Assembly (NCBI RefSeq): GCF_029873635.1
Contig: NC_080422.1
Span: 3,328,001 to 3,392,000, forward strand
Direction of reading: 5' to 3'
DNA: 64,000 nucleotides
DNA from: Malania oleifera
Taxonomy: Eukaryota; Streptophyta; Magnoliopsida; Santalales; Ximeniaceae
Below the pieces are notes generated by a model. The model was given only the letters and a program-made list of their open reading frames with translations, made no database searches and was not told the DNA's origin. Below, one piece after another: positions 1 to 12,324 of the stretch. Made by a program: the position numbers and the translations under genes. Each line of letters opens with the position of its first letter. Position 1 is the first letter of the stretch.

Positions 1-1210
1 GTAAGAGAAAATATGCTATTACTAGTGTGTGGCAACTAAGCTACATAAATGGTATACTATTAAGTAACTGAAACAGTGGCGGCTGATAAGACAATATACA
101 GTACATTTCATATTTTTTATGGTTTAAAATACATCTGTAATATCTGAGTTTCTACTTATTCATACTTCTAGTATTATAATATGTCTGCTAATATCCTGTA
201 AATCTATATACATATACATTACTGTGAAAATACCATGGAAAACTGTACATCATGATTTAACCCCTCATGACAGGGTTGTGCGGCCCATAGGCGGGACTTA
301 ACTTTGGTTGGCCTACCAGGTAAGTCAACTGTAACTCTACCAATCCTCAGCCCATCCAATCTGCAACCTCTCCTAGGCACCGTACTAATATCTACCTCGT
401 CAATCCAACCACCTCAACCCATACTTCTGGGGAGCTTGCAATCCCTCCAGGCACGATTGACAAAAACCTTCCACACATTATCTAAGATGTGTGGTTGCAC
501 TCTGATTTGAATTGGCAACGGTACCATGCTCTGCTGAATGAATATATCTGAAATAATTCATTAGGGATTTGATACTGTATAATACTAATATATATATATA
601 TATATATATATAATTATCTTATTTTTTCATCATGATTCCAAAATAACCATAACACTATAAATCTGATCTGAAATACTATATTATCTAACTAAAACAATCG
701 TACTATTTGATTGAAATAACTGTAATATCTGACTGTAATATTTAACTAAATAATTTGTAATGTCTGAATGTTATGGTTTTGGAAATCATGGTATTCTTTA
801 AATACTGTAAAATATATGTCTGTATAATATCTATAAAATTTATGTCTGATAAATATTTTTCTGTAAAATATACACTATAATTCACAATTCTATAAAATCT
901 AGTAAAACATGTTTCTATGCAAAAATACTCTAAATCACAATATTCCGAAAACTGTGTAATTCATATACTGATCTAGTATTGTCTCATACCACACAATTAC
1001 ATAAATAAATATCTCATATACTGATAACTATATTTCCTGATATACAAATAATTTCTAAACTGAATAATAATAATCTAGAAAAACATATAATTTATTAATA
1101 AATCTTCTAAAATTCCTAACATGGCATATTTCCATTACCTAAGTGACTGGAAGGCTTGCGTCCAACTCCACTCTCACGCCCTCGACATACTATCCTCAAA
1201 ATAGTGAAAT
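1..1210 (-). mobile_element. Ty3/gypsy-type LTR, left part (interrupted)
   Basis: The window opens inside an LTR. The motif pair 'gtaag...tgtgtggca' and the later 'gggttgtgcggccc' block also occur in the LTRs at 1211-3989, 7029, 14262 and 36637. The sequence is non-coding and AT-rich, with a TA microsatellite near 588-612. It is cut at 1210 by a solo LTR and resumes at 3990. The promoter side lies to the right (see 4502-4673), so the element reads on the minus strand. Its outer end is outside the window, so it cannot be called solo or full length. Confidence 0.7.
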
Positions 1211-3718
1211 TGTGACGCCCCGATTTTCGTACAATTTTTTTTCTTCTTTTAATAAATAAATAATCACGTCATAAATCCACAACATCCACAAATCAGCCAC
1301 GTCAACAATCCTAGTACCATTCATACGACCCGACCCGCATTGGATACCGGGTAAAAAGTATTTTATTAAACAACCTAACGGCGGAAGCCAGTATATACAC
1401 ATAAGTCAGAATACAATACCTAGAGTATCAACATACATAAATACACAACACTATCTCATACCCAAAAATAATACAATCCTAGGAAACCACACCTCCCTAG
1501 TCAAAACTCACCCTGTATCTCAGGGTCCCAGCTCCCTATGATCACGGAGCTCTACCACCTGGCCTATCTCTGTTCCCTGAAAAATTTAGATAATTTGGGT
1601 GAGACACATCTCAGTAAGAAGGAATAGATTATTTACAGTGTGTGGCCAAATGAGTAAAATTATAATACACTTTACTTTTCAAATCACCATTTCATTTGAG
1701 AAAATACACTGATATTCACAAACACATAATCATATAAATATACAACACAAGCTTTTATAAGCTTAAAAATCATTTATCAAATTTAATGATTTCCAACACA
1801 TATTTACACGTAAAGTTCCTGAGAATAAGGAAGATTACCCACCCATACAGGTAGCTTCCCTCTGCCCTAACACGTTATGCAGCCGGGTATGGCCACATCT
1901 GATACCCATCAGGGCACTCACCTTACTCAGTAAGTCCTTAGGCGGAGAGTTTCACTTCGCCTTAATTATTTATATTATTAACTCACACTGTTCCATTTCT
2001 CAATTTTATCATTCTTTATTTCTCAATTTCCATTCTTTCTTTCATTTCTCATTTTAGCCAATTTTATCATTCTTTCACTTTTCATTTCCACTTTACTTTC
2101 CGGCTCATGAGTATCCTCGGTATCAAATACCAACATCGCTTCTGTAACTCATGGCCACCTTGAGGATCTTTCTATACACGCCATGCTTCCCCCCATGGTC
2201 AAGGTTGTGCGGCCCGAAGGCTGGATCTAACCGCAGTTGGCCGACCCGGTTAGATCAAATATCATATCACATATCGCGTCTGTAGTACGACTGGCCGGCC
2301 TAATACCCTGATCCGGACTCAGGGGGCCCAACAACCCTACACAATGGCACAGTCGACTGTCACGCCACACGCTCCAAGAGTCCGTGTGGTTGCACTAACA
2401 CCACTCGCAACGGTACCGTGCTAAATATCATAACCATCCAACAGGGTTTACCACCACATACCCGCAATCATTATGCGGTATTGGCATTTTATCAATTATA
2501 TTCCAATATATCACAATTCAGTTCAATATAAATATTCTCATCATTTTCTGTGCACATTTCATCATCTCGTAATATCATATATCATATTTCATGTATTTTT
2601 CACATTTTCCCAAAATACTCATTTCTCATGCAAATAATTTTCACTCACAAATAAATACCACATTTCATTATTTTCCAGTATCAATAATTCACAAAATCCC
2701 ATTTTCCAGGCAAAACAATTATACTCATATAATAATACCATATTATATTATTTTTCACTAATCAAATCAGTAATTCTCATTTCAATATTTTCTCAGAAAT
2801 TATACATTATTATATTTTACACTCCAAAATATTACAATTTACAATTACTCAAATACCACACAATTTATCTGATATTTATATCATAATAATTTTCAGACAA
2901 AATATCATATGCTCAATTTCACATATTCATTCAAATAATATTCTAAAAACACTGCTATAATTTATTCCCCTTACCTGACTTCCCGAGAGTCTCCCTAGAA
3001 TCCCAAATTCTACGCCCTTGGCGTCTGAAATTCAACTCCTGCAATATACATTTTCCCCAAATTAATTAATCTATTTCTCCAAAATAATACCCATCTAACC
3101 TTCCCTAGACTCCATATACCTCAAATTAATATTTAAACTATTATTTAACACCCCCACTTAATTTTCTAAATTTTGCCTGCGGTCCCAAAATTACACCCGC
3201 GGCGCTCACCCGAGCCCTAAATTTCAGAAATCCTACTTCAGTCTCAGATGCTTAATATTTTAGCATTTCTAAATTAATGCTAATTAATTAAAAATAAGCC
3301 CCTTAATAATCGCCGTACCCCAAATTTAGAGTTTTGGCCCGACACCCCCACAAGAATTCCGTCCCACTAGACTTGTAGAGAATCATCCCTAGATTCTCGT
3401 GGTGGTGTCCGTTCGTCAATTGGACTTATATTTTGCAAGAAATTAAAGAAAAAGGGGAAAATGGCTTACCCCAGGGAATACGCTTACGCCGCTCCTACCA
3501 CCGATCCGCTTCGGTAGAAATGACGGCAGCAGCGAATGGAGTCCAGTTGTTTCTTCGGATTTTCAATCGGGCGAAAATCCATCACGAAATCGAAGAGAGA
3601 GGTAGAGAGAACGTGAGGAGAGAGAGAAGGTTCCTGAGAGTTCCTGCACGCAGGAAAAAGAAAAGAAAAGAAAAGAAGAAGAAGAAGAAGGTGGGGGGGG
3701 GGTTGTCAGGTGGTTATC

Positions 3719-3767
<49 letters not shown>

Positions 3768-3989
3768 TATTTAATTAATATTAATAATAATATATTTTAT
3801 TAACAAAATAAAAATAGATTTTAATTAATTAAATTTTTTTAAGTCCTATTAATTAATTTTTTATTTATTTTTATTTTTTTTAATTTTTCATTTATTTTTT
3901 ATTTTTTTTATTTTTTTTATTTTTTTTATTTTTTTTTTTTTTGGAAATCAATCCACTAATCTTTTATATATCTTTTTGGGGTTTTTACA
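1211..3989 (-). mobile_element. Solo LTR, 2.8 kb, with perfect 5-bp target duplication
   Basis: The block starts TGTGACGCCCCG and ends TTTTTACA, so it has TG...CA termini. It is flanked by GAAAT at 1206-1210 and GAAAT at 3990-3994. No primer site, polypurine tract or coding domain is present, so this is a solo LTR formed by recombination between the two LTRs of one element. It shares the 'ggtgagacac..ctcagtaag' and 'gttgtgcggcc' blocks with the gypsy LTRs elsewhere in the window. A small ORF at 3433-3726 is low-complexity Arg/Lys-rich and not a gene. Confidence 0.85.
3719..3772. repeat. (AAT)n microsatellite
   Basis: About 15 units of a pure AAT/TAA trinucleotide run, followed by T-rich low-complexity sequence to about 3942. 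It lies within the solo LTR. Confidence 0.9.
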
Positions 3990-4754
3990 GAAATAATACA
4001 TATATACCAATTCCTCAATAAATCACTGAATTCCCCAGAAAATCATCATACTCATATTTCCTGAACCTGCCTATTCGAAATTCTCAAACTATAATTTACC
4101 TGGACTCTTGGAAAGATATCCGTTGGGGTCCTCAACCTATGCTTGCAGGGTCCAAAAACATCCCAACCTTGAAAATATAATACTCTAGTTTTACTTCACA
4201 AAATTCCAGTATATTCTCATACAACACAAAATTTAAACTTAAATAAGCATAATAATACTAAAAATACCCAAATAATCTACTTATCCTATTTTGGGATGGT
4301 ACCCAAGTTGACCTAACCAACAATCTACTCTAACAGACTTGTCGAAAATCTTCCCAAGATCAACGTGGCGACTTCTGATTGTCGAAACAGGGAGAAATGG
4401 GGCGAGAAATCTAGAGAGAATGAGAGAGAATCGATCATGAGAGAGAAAGAGACAAAGAATTGAAAGATTTTTTATTTCCTTGCTGAAATATCATTTTCAG
4501 CTTTTTATAGACTTCTGGCCACATGGCCTTGTCGACGAACTACGACACCTCGTCGACGAGTCTCAGGCCCTGAAATCAGCCCCCTCAATAAGTTCTCGTC
4601 GACGAGACTTGTGTCCCCGCCGATGTGCCCATAAATACTGCTCGTTGTTGAACGTTCTACGCTCGTCGATGAGACCTTGCTAAGTCCCCCTTTGAAATTC
4701 TTTTTTGTCTCCTTCCTTTTATTATTTAATTTCTATAATTATCTGGGTTACTAC
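3990..4754 (-). mobile_element. Ty3/gypsy-type LTR, right part
   Basis: This is the continuation of the LTR broken at 1210. It ends GGGTTACTACA at 4754, directly against copia LTR sequence, so the element inserted into the copia LTR. The five bases after it are GAAAC, the expected target copy; its partner lies outside the window. The segment carries the LTR promoter on the minus strand. Confidence 0.7.
4502..4673 (-). promoter_or_regulatory. LTR promoter: TATA box with upstream GTCGAC palindromes
   Basis: On the minus strand a TATA box (CTATAAAAA) lies at 4510-4502. Upstream of it are palindromes at 4531-4539, 4551-4560, 4595-4606 (CTCGTCGACGAG) and 4662-4673 (CTCGTCGATGAG). The same arrangement recurs in six other LTRs of this window. 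The promoter call rests on the TATA box and its place in the LTR. Confidence 0.5.
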
Positions 4755-5195
4755 AGAAACCTTCAACAATTTCGCTGAAAAATTTCAAACATCTCAGAAA
4801 TTGCTCCCGGCATCTCAAACTGTCAACGGTTTCAGGCGATCTCAGAAAATCGTCGACGATTTCACTCCTGAACTACGAGACACAAATTCAAAATTTGAAT
4901 TTAAACATTAAGTTGGTTGGTTTTGGGGGGGAGGGGGGGGAACCTCCAAAGGAAAGTCTATTTATCCCTGTGTGAGGGTATTGTGAGATATAAGAGAGAT
5001 CATTGAGAAGTGTATTGTGTACTTCGACATTTCCTTAGTGAAATTCATGTGCCATTGCTTCCGTGGATGTAGATTTTACCGAACCACATAAATTTTGCTG
5101 TTGTTCTTGTTGTTTATCATTTTCTAGTTGTGTTTCATTTTCTTGTTGTATTTTATTCCTCTATGCATCCTATTTATTCGATTCATATTACAACA
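4755..5195 (+). mobile_element. Ty1/copia 5' LTR (5'-truncated)
   Basis: This segment matches 18977-19371 closely, including 'ttaagttggttgg', 'aacctccaaaggaaagtc' and the shared end CATATTACAACA. A primer site follows at 5199. The beginning of the LTR is displaced by the gypsy LTR that ends at 4754. It contains a GTCGAC palindrome (about 4852-4861) and the TATA-like CTATTTATCC near 4968. Confidence 0.8.
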
Positions 5196-5198
5196 AAT

Positions 5199-5210
5199 TG
5201 GTATCAGAGC
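5199..5210 (+). other. Primer binding site (initiator Met tRNA)
   Basis: TGGTATCAGAGC lies three bases after the LTR end. This is the standard primer site of plant LTR elements, complementary to the 3' end of initiator methionine tRNA. Confidence 0.9.
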
Positions 5211-5220
5211 GATTGTTGTC

Positions 5221-6026
5221 ATGGCATCGGGATCATCTTCTGCAAGATTTGACATTGTCAAATTTTATAGAACCAGAAATTTTGGTTTATGGCAAAGAGG
5301 AGAGTCAAGGATATACTTGTGTAACAAGGAATGACTAAGGCTTTACTTGGCGTTCAACCGGTTGGAATGGATGAGGCAAAATGGAGAGAATTGGAAGCAA
5401 AGGCCATTTCTACAATACGTTTGTGTTTGGCTAATGAAATTCTCTATCATGTGATAAAAGAGGATTCTCCAGCGGCTGTGTGGCAAAAGTTAGAAAGCTA
5501 GAATATGTCTAAATCCTTGTCGAACAAACTTTTTCTTAAGCAAAAGTTATATTAGCTTAAGATGGTTGAGGATTCGGATTTGAACCAGCATATCAACATT
5601 TTCAATCAAATTGTGAGTGATTTGGCACGTGTTGATGTAAAGTTCGAGGAGGAAGACAAAGCATTGATGTTATTAAATTACCTACCTACGTCTCAAACTA
5701 ATGAGAATTTGGTTACAACTCTTACATGGGGCAAGGATAGCCTGAATTTGGAAGAGGTGACAAGTGTATTGTTTGGTTCTCATCAAAGAAAAATGATTAG
5801 CGAGGAAGCTTCACATGGTGAAGGATTTGTTGTGAAAAGTAATCAACAACATGGGAGACATAAGTCCCAAAGCAAATCTCGGTTGCAGTCTGAGAAGAAG
5901 AAGAAGAAGAAGAAGAAGAAGAAGAAGAAGAAGAAGAAGAAGGACGTGAAATGTTTTAAGTGTGGTAAAATTGGGCACATAAGAACTGAATGTCCAGAGT
6001 GGAAGAAAGTGAATTTTGAAAATTAG
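5221..6026 (+). pseudogene. Ty1/copia Gag, degraded
   Basis: Gag starts at ATG 5221 (MASGSSSARFDIVKF). This is a copia nucleocapsid precursor that would pack element RNA into particles. A frameshift near 5270-5330 and an in-frame stop near 5500 break it. The best stretch, 5562-6026, keeps the UBN2/Gag core and one CCHC zinc knuckle (CFKCGKIGHIRTEC, near 5952-5993). A run of about 17 lysines, encoded by a pure AAG repeat, sits just before the knuckle and is not a normal part of the family. Without repair this cannot make a functional Gag. Confidence 0.85.
5892..5943 (+). repeat. (AAG)n expansion inside gag
   Basis: A pure AAG trinucleotide run of about 17 units, in frame, encodes polylysine between the Gag core and the zinc knuckle. 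Confidence 0.95.
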
Positions 6027-6029
6027 CAA

Positions 6030-7028
6030 GGTCTGTTAGAATCTGCAAATGTAGTGGAATAAGATTCAAAGTGCAATGATGGGGATATGCTATGTATTTT
6101 ATCAGGCTCGGAGTGCCTCACGGATGATTCTTGAATTCTAAATATCGGATGCTCTTATCACATGACAGCAAATAGAAAATGGTTTGACACCTACAGGTCA
6201 GTCAATATTGGTTGTGTTTTGATGAGAAATAATATTTCATGCAAAATACTTGGTATTGGAAATGTCAAAATCAAAATGCATGATGGTGTTGTAAGAACCA
6301 TATGTGATGTAAGACATGTTAAGGGTTTATGAAAGAATGTTATTTCATTGGGTATTTTAGAATGTTATGGATTTTGTTGCAAGTCTGAAAAAGGAGAAAT
6401 GGAAGTGTGGGAAGGCAACTCAATAGTGATGAAAGGAGAAAAGATAGCAAGAAATATCTATGTACTGTAGGGTGTTACAGTTGTAGGTGGAGCTGCAACT
6501 GTTAAATCTAAATCAGATACCTTGTGGCATATGCAGTTGAAGCATATGGATGACTACATGTATTCAAATGTTTGGGGACCGATGATGATAGCATCAAAGG
6601 ATAGATATATGTTTTTTGTGAATGTATCATGGAAGGTCTTGGTTTATCTCATGTGACACAAGCCTGATGTTGAGGTGTTGTGGTTCAGGTGTAGTACTAG
6701 ATCAGGAGAGAAATCCTCAATTCAGCCATTGGGACTGAGTATGCTAGTTTTGTTAAAGGAGTTTTGTGAGCAGAGCAAATCATATACAAGGCTTGCAGGG
6801 TACTTCTTGGTGAAGTCAGTGAGTATGACGCGTTTCTCATGTGACCAATCGCCAAAGATATCGCTAGATGGGAAAGTTTCAAGTGAATGTGGGTAGGTTT
6901 TGTGTTAGACTACTTGATTGTGAGTGGATGTCCATTGGTGCACTATTCTAGTGATGGAGGATCTAGGCTTGGTGTTATTCCTGGACAATACAACTTTCTA
7001 GGTTATATGAAAGGTGGGTGCAAGCTGA
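6030..7028 (+). pseudogene. Ty1/copia Pol, N-terminal part (protease, integrase), degraded
   Basis: Successive frames show recognisable copia pieces. A protease block reads NIGCSYHMT, where the family has an LDTG or LDSG-type active site, so the catalytic Asp is lost. A GAG-pre-integrase block (DTLWHMQLKHM, near 6520) follows, then an integrase fragment (VWGPMMIASKDRYMFFV, near 6568), the region with SPKISLDGKV (near 6850) and GYMKGGCKL at the break. Several stops and frameshifts separate them. The reading stops at 7028, where a gypsy element is inserted; the rest of Pol resumes at 17848. Confidence 0.8.
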
Positions 7029-8472
7029 TGTCATGCCCCAAACCCGAAAATGGGCCCTAGGGTGTGACTTAGTAACCTAACATGTCCCTGTATCATACAA
7101 TCATCCATGATACTACACAATATAAGGGTCCAACCCTGTAGGGTTCACGTATACCCTATACACAATCACATACAAAATATATGCAACGGAATAATTCAAC
7201 CTAACTCCATACCAAAGTTTACACAAAACCAAGATCTAGTCCCATAATACAAAACATACCCCCCCCCCCCCCGGCGGGCGCCTACATAACCCAAAAATCA
7301 ACTCGGGCAAAGATCAATACTTACACATTGCTAACCAACAACCACACTCCTGAAACGCTATGATGCTAGTGTCGGCTACTCGAAGGGCCTCAAAAACATT
7401 TGTATGATTGGGGTGAGACACTTATCAGTAAGGGAGAATCAGGTTATATCAGTGTGTGGCACATGAGTATTATTTTAACAGTAAAACATAACACTTCACA
7501 ATTCTAGTATTTTCATAATACAGTTCCAGTATACATACGATACAAAGTAATACGATCTAGTGTCGTCACACTCTTCGGCCTAAGTCGGCCTGTCTGGTAG
7601 TATTTCACACCCTTTGGCGAAAGTCGGTGCCCCCGTTAACCTGGCATAGCATATGCCCCCACAGCTTTGAACCGGTGCAGATCTAGTGTTCTCACACCCT
7701 TCGGTGTAAATCGGCATGTCTAGTGGTATTGCACACTCTTCGACAAAAGCTGGACATCTGAGCCTACAGTAGTTAACCGACTTGGTCGCCTACGGTATTA
7801 TTCCAACATGCCTCATATCTCAGCCTTCGGTAGTTAACCGACATGCTTCGATTGTCCTCGGCCTTCGGTATTATTCCGACTCAACATTTTCACAAAACCT
7901 TAAACAATTTTGGAACTCTTGTTCCTATATCTCATTTCAACGATTCACAACTCAAATCATTTAAATACACAAACTCGTGCCACACTTATTTGGGGTAAAT
8001 AAACAATAAAATCATAATTACTTCAAGAGTACAATTCAACATAAAAAAAAAAAAAAAAAAAAAAGGTACAGTCATCCCTATAATACAATTTATTCACAAT
8101 ATGATTTTCCAACAAAAACTGAGATGATACCCGAAACCCCAATTTTTCCCAAAAATCGTAAACCCGAAAATCTCATAACTTCACCGAATTGATTTTCCCA
8201 AATAAGTAACAAAAAAATTTGTATCATCATAAACCATAGTTTTACCAATTCAGATTTCACAAATAACTGATATAAACAGAAACCCCTTACCTTTCCCCGA
8301 AAATTGAAAAATGAACTATACGACTCCAAAACAATGAACCGAGTTCCCAAAAGCTAAAAACCAAAGAACAATACTTCAATACAATCCTACCTACTACAAA
8401 ACTGCCAAACTGAAAATAGATTTAGACCCTTACCTCGATTTTGGGATAAAATCCAAAAATTCCTGAATAAGA
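7029..8472 (-). mobile_element. 3' LTR of the gypsy element, truncated
   Basis: It starts TGTCATGCCCC and matches 14262 onward block by block ('gggtgagacacttctcagtaagggagaatca', 'gtgtcg(tca)cactcttcggcctaagtcggcc', the ORF shadow at 8090-8350 and its counterpart at 17038-17298). It lacks the last roughly 450 bp present in the right copy, and the polypurine tract. It keeps the uninterrupted site ATTTA (7959-7963) where the sister LTR took a solo LTR. A poly(C) run lies at 7261-7272 and poly(A) at 8043-8064. Confidence 0.85.
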
Positions 8473-9493
8473 CTTGTATAACATGGTTTTGACGGTCTTT
8501 GATCATTGTTATAACAAACATCATTCTATACAAACTAGCACAGTGCATATTAGTTCTTCATTACATGTTGCTCGTTTCTCTCTTGCCCACTATTGTGTTT
8601 GATTCATTCTTAAGAGAATAATGTGAGGTTTGAATTGTAAATCATATTTGTCTTATTGTAAGGAGCATTCTTTCGAATCTTCCTCTTCTTGTGAAAGGTT
8701 CTTTGTGACCAATGTAAGTTCTTTGTGAACCGCTCGTTAAAATCTGTTTTGTGAGCGTAGGGATTTGTTCGCGATTTGTAAGGCTTTGCCCGCTGCGGAA
8801 GGAGCGATTATAGTGATTGTGGAATCCTTGGCTTTGTGCTAATGCGTGGACGTAGGCTTGGTGCCGAACCACGTACAAATACGGTTGTTCTTTCTCTCCC
8901 GTTACACTCTTTCTTTTTAATATCTTTGCATGATTTTATAGTTAACTTGCATATAATTTCTTGTATCTTGCCAAGAGTTTTTATTTTGTAGAAAAATATG
9001 TATTCCGTGAAAAGAGTCTATTCACCCCCCCCCCTCTCTAGACTATATACTCCGGGCTGGGACTCTTATTGTAAGGAGCATTCTTTGTAATCTTCCATCT
9101 TCTTGTGAAAGTTTCTTTGTGAACCAAGTTGTAAGGTTCTTTGTGAACTGAATCGGTAAAGGCTCTTTGTGATTGGTAGGGATTTGTTCCTAAGTTTGTA
9201 AGGCTTGCTCTGCTGTAAAAGGAGCTATTATAGTGGATTGTAGAATTCTTGACTTGGTGCTAAGGCGTGGACGTAGACTTGGTGCCAAACCACGTAAAAA
9301 TACCGGTGTTGTTCTTTCTCTCCCTTACACTCTTTATTTTATATCTTGTGTATGATTTATATTTATATTGCGATATAATTTCTTGTATCTTGCCAAGAGT
9401 TTTTATTTTGTAGAAAAATACGTATTCTACGAAAAGAGTCTATTCACCCCCCCCCCCCTCTAGACTATATACTCTGTGTTCGGACTCCCAACA
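8473..9493 (+). mobile_element. Two tandem truncated copies of the 15208-16923 LTR family
   Basis: Sequence from 8473 ('gacttgtataacatggttttga') matches 16321 onward of the solo LTR and runs to about 9058. From about 9062 a second copy of its final ~430 bp follows and ends at 9493 (CCCAACA). Both share 'aaggagcattcttt', 'ggcgtggacgtag', a poly(C) run and 'ctagactatatactc'. Together they replace the inner end of the gypsy 3' LTR and its polypurine tract. Confidence 0.75.
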
Positions 9494-9592
9494 CACATTA
9501 TCACAAAACCCTCCCCAAGACTAGCCACACATTATCACTCTAAATAACAGAAGTATCACATACCTATCTAATCAACTCTGCAACACTATTCC

Positions 9593-11040
9593 TCAAAACA
9601 ATTGTGGATATTTTTTGCGTATCTCTGTCTTTAATTCCCAAAAAGCCTCCTCAACCGCGTGATTCCACCACAACACTTTCACTAACGGTATCTCCTTGGT
9701 ACGCAGCTTCTGAACTTTCTGGTCCAGAATCTGAATGGGTATCTCCTCATATGCCAAAGCATCCCCAATATCCAAAGATTCGTAACTAATCACATGTGAT
9801 GGATCCGACACGTACCTCCTCAACATAGATATGTGGAACACATCGTGGATCCGAGAGAACGCTGGGGTAGTGCAATTCTGTAGGCCACCGAACCCACTCA
9901 CTCAAGTACCTTGAATGGTCCAATATACCTCAGGCTCAGCTTGCCCTTTTTCTTGAATCTCATCACTCCCTTCATCGGAGCGATCCTCCGGAATATCTTA
10001 CCCCCCCCCCCCACCTCGAATTCAATCTCCCGACAGTGAACATCCGCATAACTCTTCTGCTGACTCTGAGCTGATTTAATTCCATCCCTGATCAATCTAA
10101 CCTTCTCAGAAGCTTGTGGGACAAGTTCGGGTCTCAATACCTGCCGTTCACCTACTTCATCCCAGTAAATAGGAAACCGACACCTCCTACTATACAATGC
10201 CTCGAATGGTGTCATCCTGATACTATCTTGGAAGCTATTGTTATAAGCGAACTCCACCAACGATGGAAACTGAATCCAACTACCGCCAAAGTCCAACACA
10301 CAAGCCCGTAACATATCTTCCAAGATTTGAATCGTACTCTCTGACTGTCCATCAGTCTGAGGGTGGAACGCTGTACTGAAAGTAAACTTCATCCCCAGTG
10401 CCTCCTATAAGCTTTTCTAGAATCGAGAAGTGAATCTTGGGGCTCGATCTGAAATAATAGATACCGATACCCCGTGCATTCTGACTATCTCCTACACATA
10501 CAGGTCTGCTAGCCTACTCAAAGGGTAGCTAACCTTCATCGACACAAAATGAGCAGATTTAGTCAACCTGTCCACGATAACCCAGATTGCATTCTGCCCA
10601 TAAAACGCTAGTGGCAACCTGGTAACAAAGTCCATGGAAATATGCTCCCATTTCCACTCCAGAATGCTTAATGGCTGCAATGGCCCTGCCAAACTTTGAT
10701 GTTCAGCCTTTACCTGCTGACACGTTAGGCATTGCTCCATGAACTGAGCAATCTCCCTTTTCATGACACTCCACCAGAATGATTTGCGTAGATCTTGATA
10801 CATCTTCGTGCTACCCAGATGTACCGTATACAAAGAATGATGCGCCTCTTCCAAAATCGTCCTTCTTATCCCCTCATTGTTTGGAACACACAGCCTGATT
10901 CCAAACTTCAACACACCTCCCTTGGAGATGTTAAAATTTGTAGCCAAACCCTGCCGCACTTTCTCTACAATCTCGATTAACTCCTCATCATTATCCTGCG
11001 CGGCTTTAATCCTCTCTAATAATGTCGGCTGGATCATCAA
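9593..11040 (-). pseudogene. Gypsy integrase with chromodomain-like C-terminus, degraded
   Basis: Integrase would insert element DNA into the chromosome. The piece at 11040-10492 holds the HHCC zinc module (HH near the start, CLTCQQVK), then the catalytic core beginning EHISMDFVTRLP. The piece at 10392-9898 continues with FSTAFHPQTDGQSE, the typical gypsy core end, and the GPF-containing C-terminal domain. The piece at 9901-9593 (VFHISMLRRYV ... YEEIPIQILD ... EEAFWELKTEIRKKYPQLF) matches the chromodomain tail of Tekay/Del elements. A stop or frameshift separates each piece, and a poly(C) run around 10000 adds a Gly stretch. Confidence 0.85.
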
Positions 11041-11055
11041 GTTAGCAATTAAATT

Positions 11056-12320
11056 CTAATGATTACCATCCACTAAATTCACGTCAAGGCTTTCAAGATC
11101 TCGTCTGATATGATGTTGAGCTATCACTATAGATACTGTTGCATGCTCTGACTTCCGACTCAACGCATCAGCTACCACGTTAGCCTTCCTCGGGTGATAG
11201 GTAATGGTGCAATCGTAGTCCTTGATTAGTTCCGGCCACCTTCTCTGCCTCATGTTCAACTCCTTCTACGTAAAAAAGTATTTAAGGCTTTTGTGTTCCG
11301 TGAAGATCTCACACTATTCACTGTAAAGGTAGTGTTTCCAAATCTTCAGCGCATACACCACTGCCACCAACTCCAGATAATGTGTGGGGTAATTCTTCTC
11401 ATACTCTTTGAGTTGCTAAGAAGTATAAGCAATTACTTTCCCCTGTTGCATCAACACACATCACAAACCCTTCAGAGAGACGTTGCTATAAATCACAAAA
11501 CCACTGTCCCCAGATGGGATGGTTAAAATCGGAGCAGTGACAAGTCGATTTTTCAACTCCTAGAAACTCCGCTCACACTCATTCGTCCAATCAAACCTCA
11601 TATCCTTCCTCGTCAACAGTGTCAGAGGGCCAAATAACTTATAAAATCCCTCCACGAACCAACAATAATACCCTACCAGTCCAAGGAAACTCTGAACATC
11701 CTACACTCTCTTCAGTTTTACCCAATCAATCACTGCTTCAATCTTACCCAGAAATGCAACATGTTTCAACCAGAACTTGCATTTCTTCAGCTTAGCATAC
11801 AACTTCCTTTCCCGTAGTATCTGAAGCACCAACCTCAGATGATTTTCATGTTCTTCCGGACTCCTAGTGTATACCAGAATATCGTTAATGAATACCACTA
11901 CAAACTAGTCTAGGTATTCATGGAAAATCCTATTCATTAGGTCCATAAATACCGTCAGAGCGTTAGTCAACCCAAAAGGCATGACCAGAAACTCGTAGTG
12001 ACCATATCTGATTCGAAAAGCAGTCTTTGCAACATCCTCAGTCTTAACTTTAACCTGATGATACCCTGACTGTAGATCCGTCTTTGAAAAGACCTGCGTT
12101 CCTCGTAGCTGGTCAAAGAGATCATCTATATGAGGCAATGGGTATCGGTTCTTCATTGTTACCTTGTTGATCTCACGGTAATCAATGCACATTCTCATTG
12201 ACCCGTTCTTCTTCTTCATGAACAATACTGGAGCTCCCCAAAGCAAAACACTAGGTCTGATAAAGCCCTTATCCAATAGTTCCTAGAACCGCTCCTTCAA
12301 CTCTTTAAGTTCATCGAGAG
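11056..12320 (-). pseudogene. Gypsy reverse transcriptase / RNase H, degraded
   Basis: The piece at 12276-11905 carries the RT fingers and palm: [36 protein letters not shown] and MPFGLTNA. The next piece (11898-11701) has [16 protein letters not shown], where the catalytic motif should be F-x-DD; the first Asp has become Asn, so the enzyme would be dead. RNase H is heavily decayed over 11700-11280, and its end is seen at 11259-11056 ([16 protein letters not shown]). Several stops and frameshifts. Confidence 0.85.
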
Positions 12321-12324
12321 CCAT

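Noticed and set aside
304-1402. Short ORFs at 304-510 and 1196-1402
   Set aside because: Both lie within LTR sequence, have no domain and are shadows of repeats.
3433-3726. 97-aa ORF rich in Arg and Lys
   Set aside because: Purine-rich low-complexity sequence inside the solo LTR leading into a microsatellite.
5811-6029. Minus-strand ORF with a long Leu run
   Set aside because: It is the reverse of the AAG repeat in copia gag.
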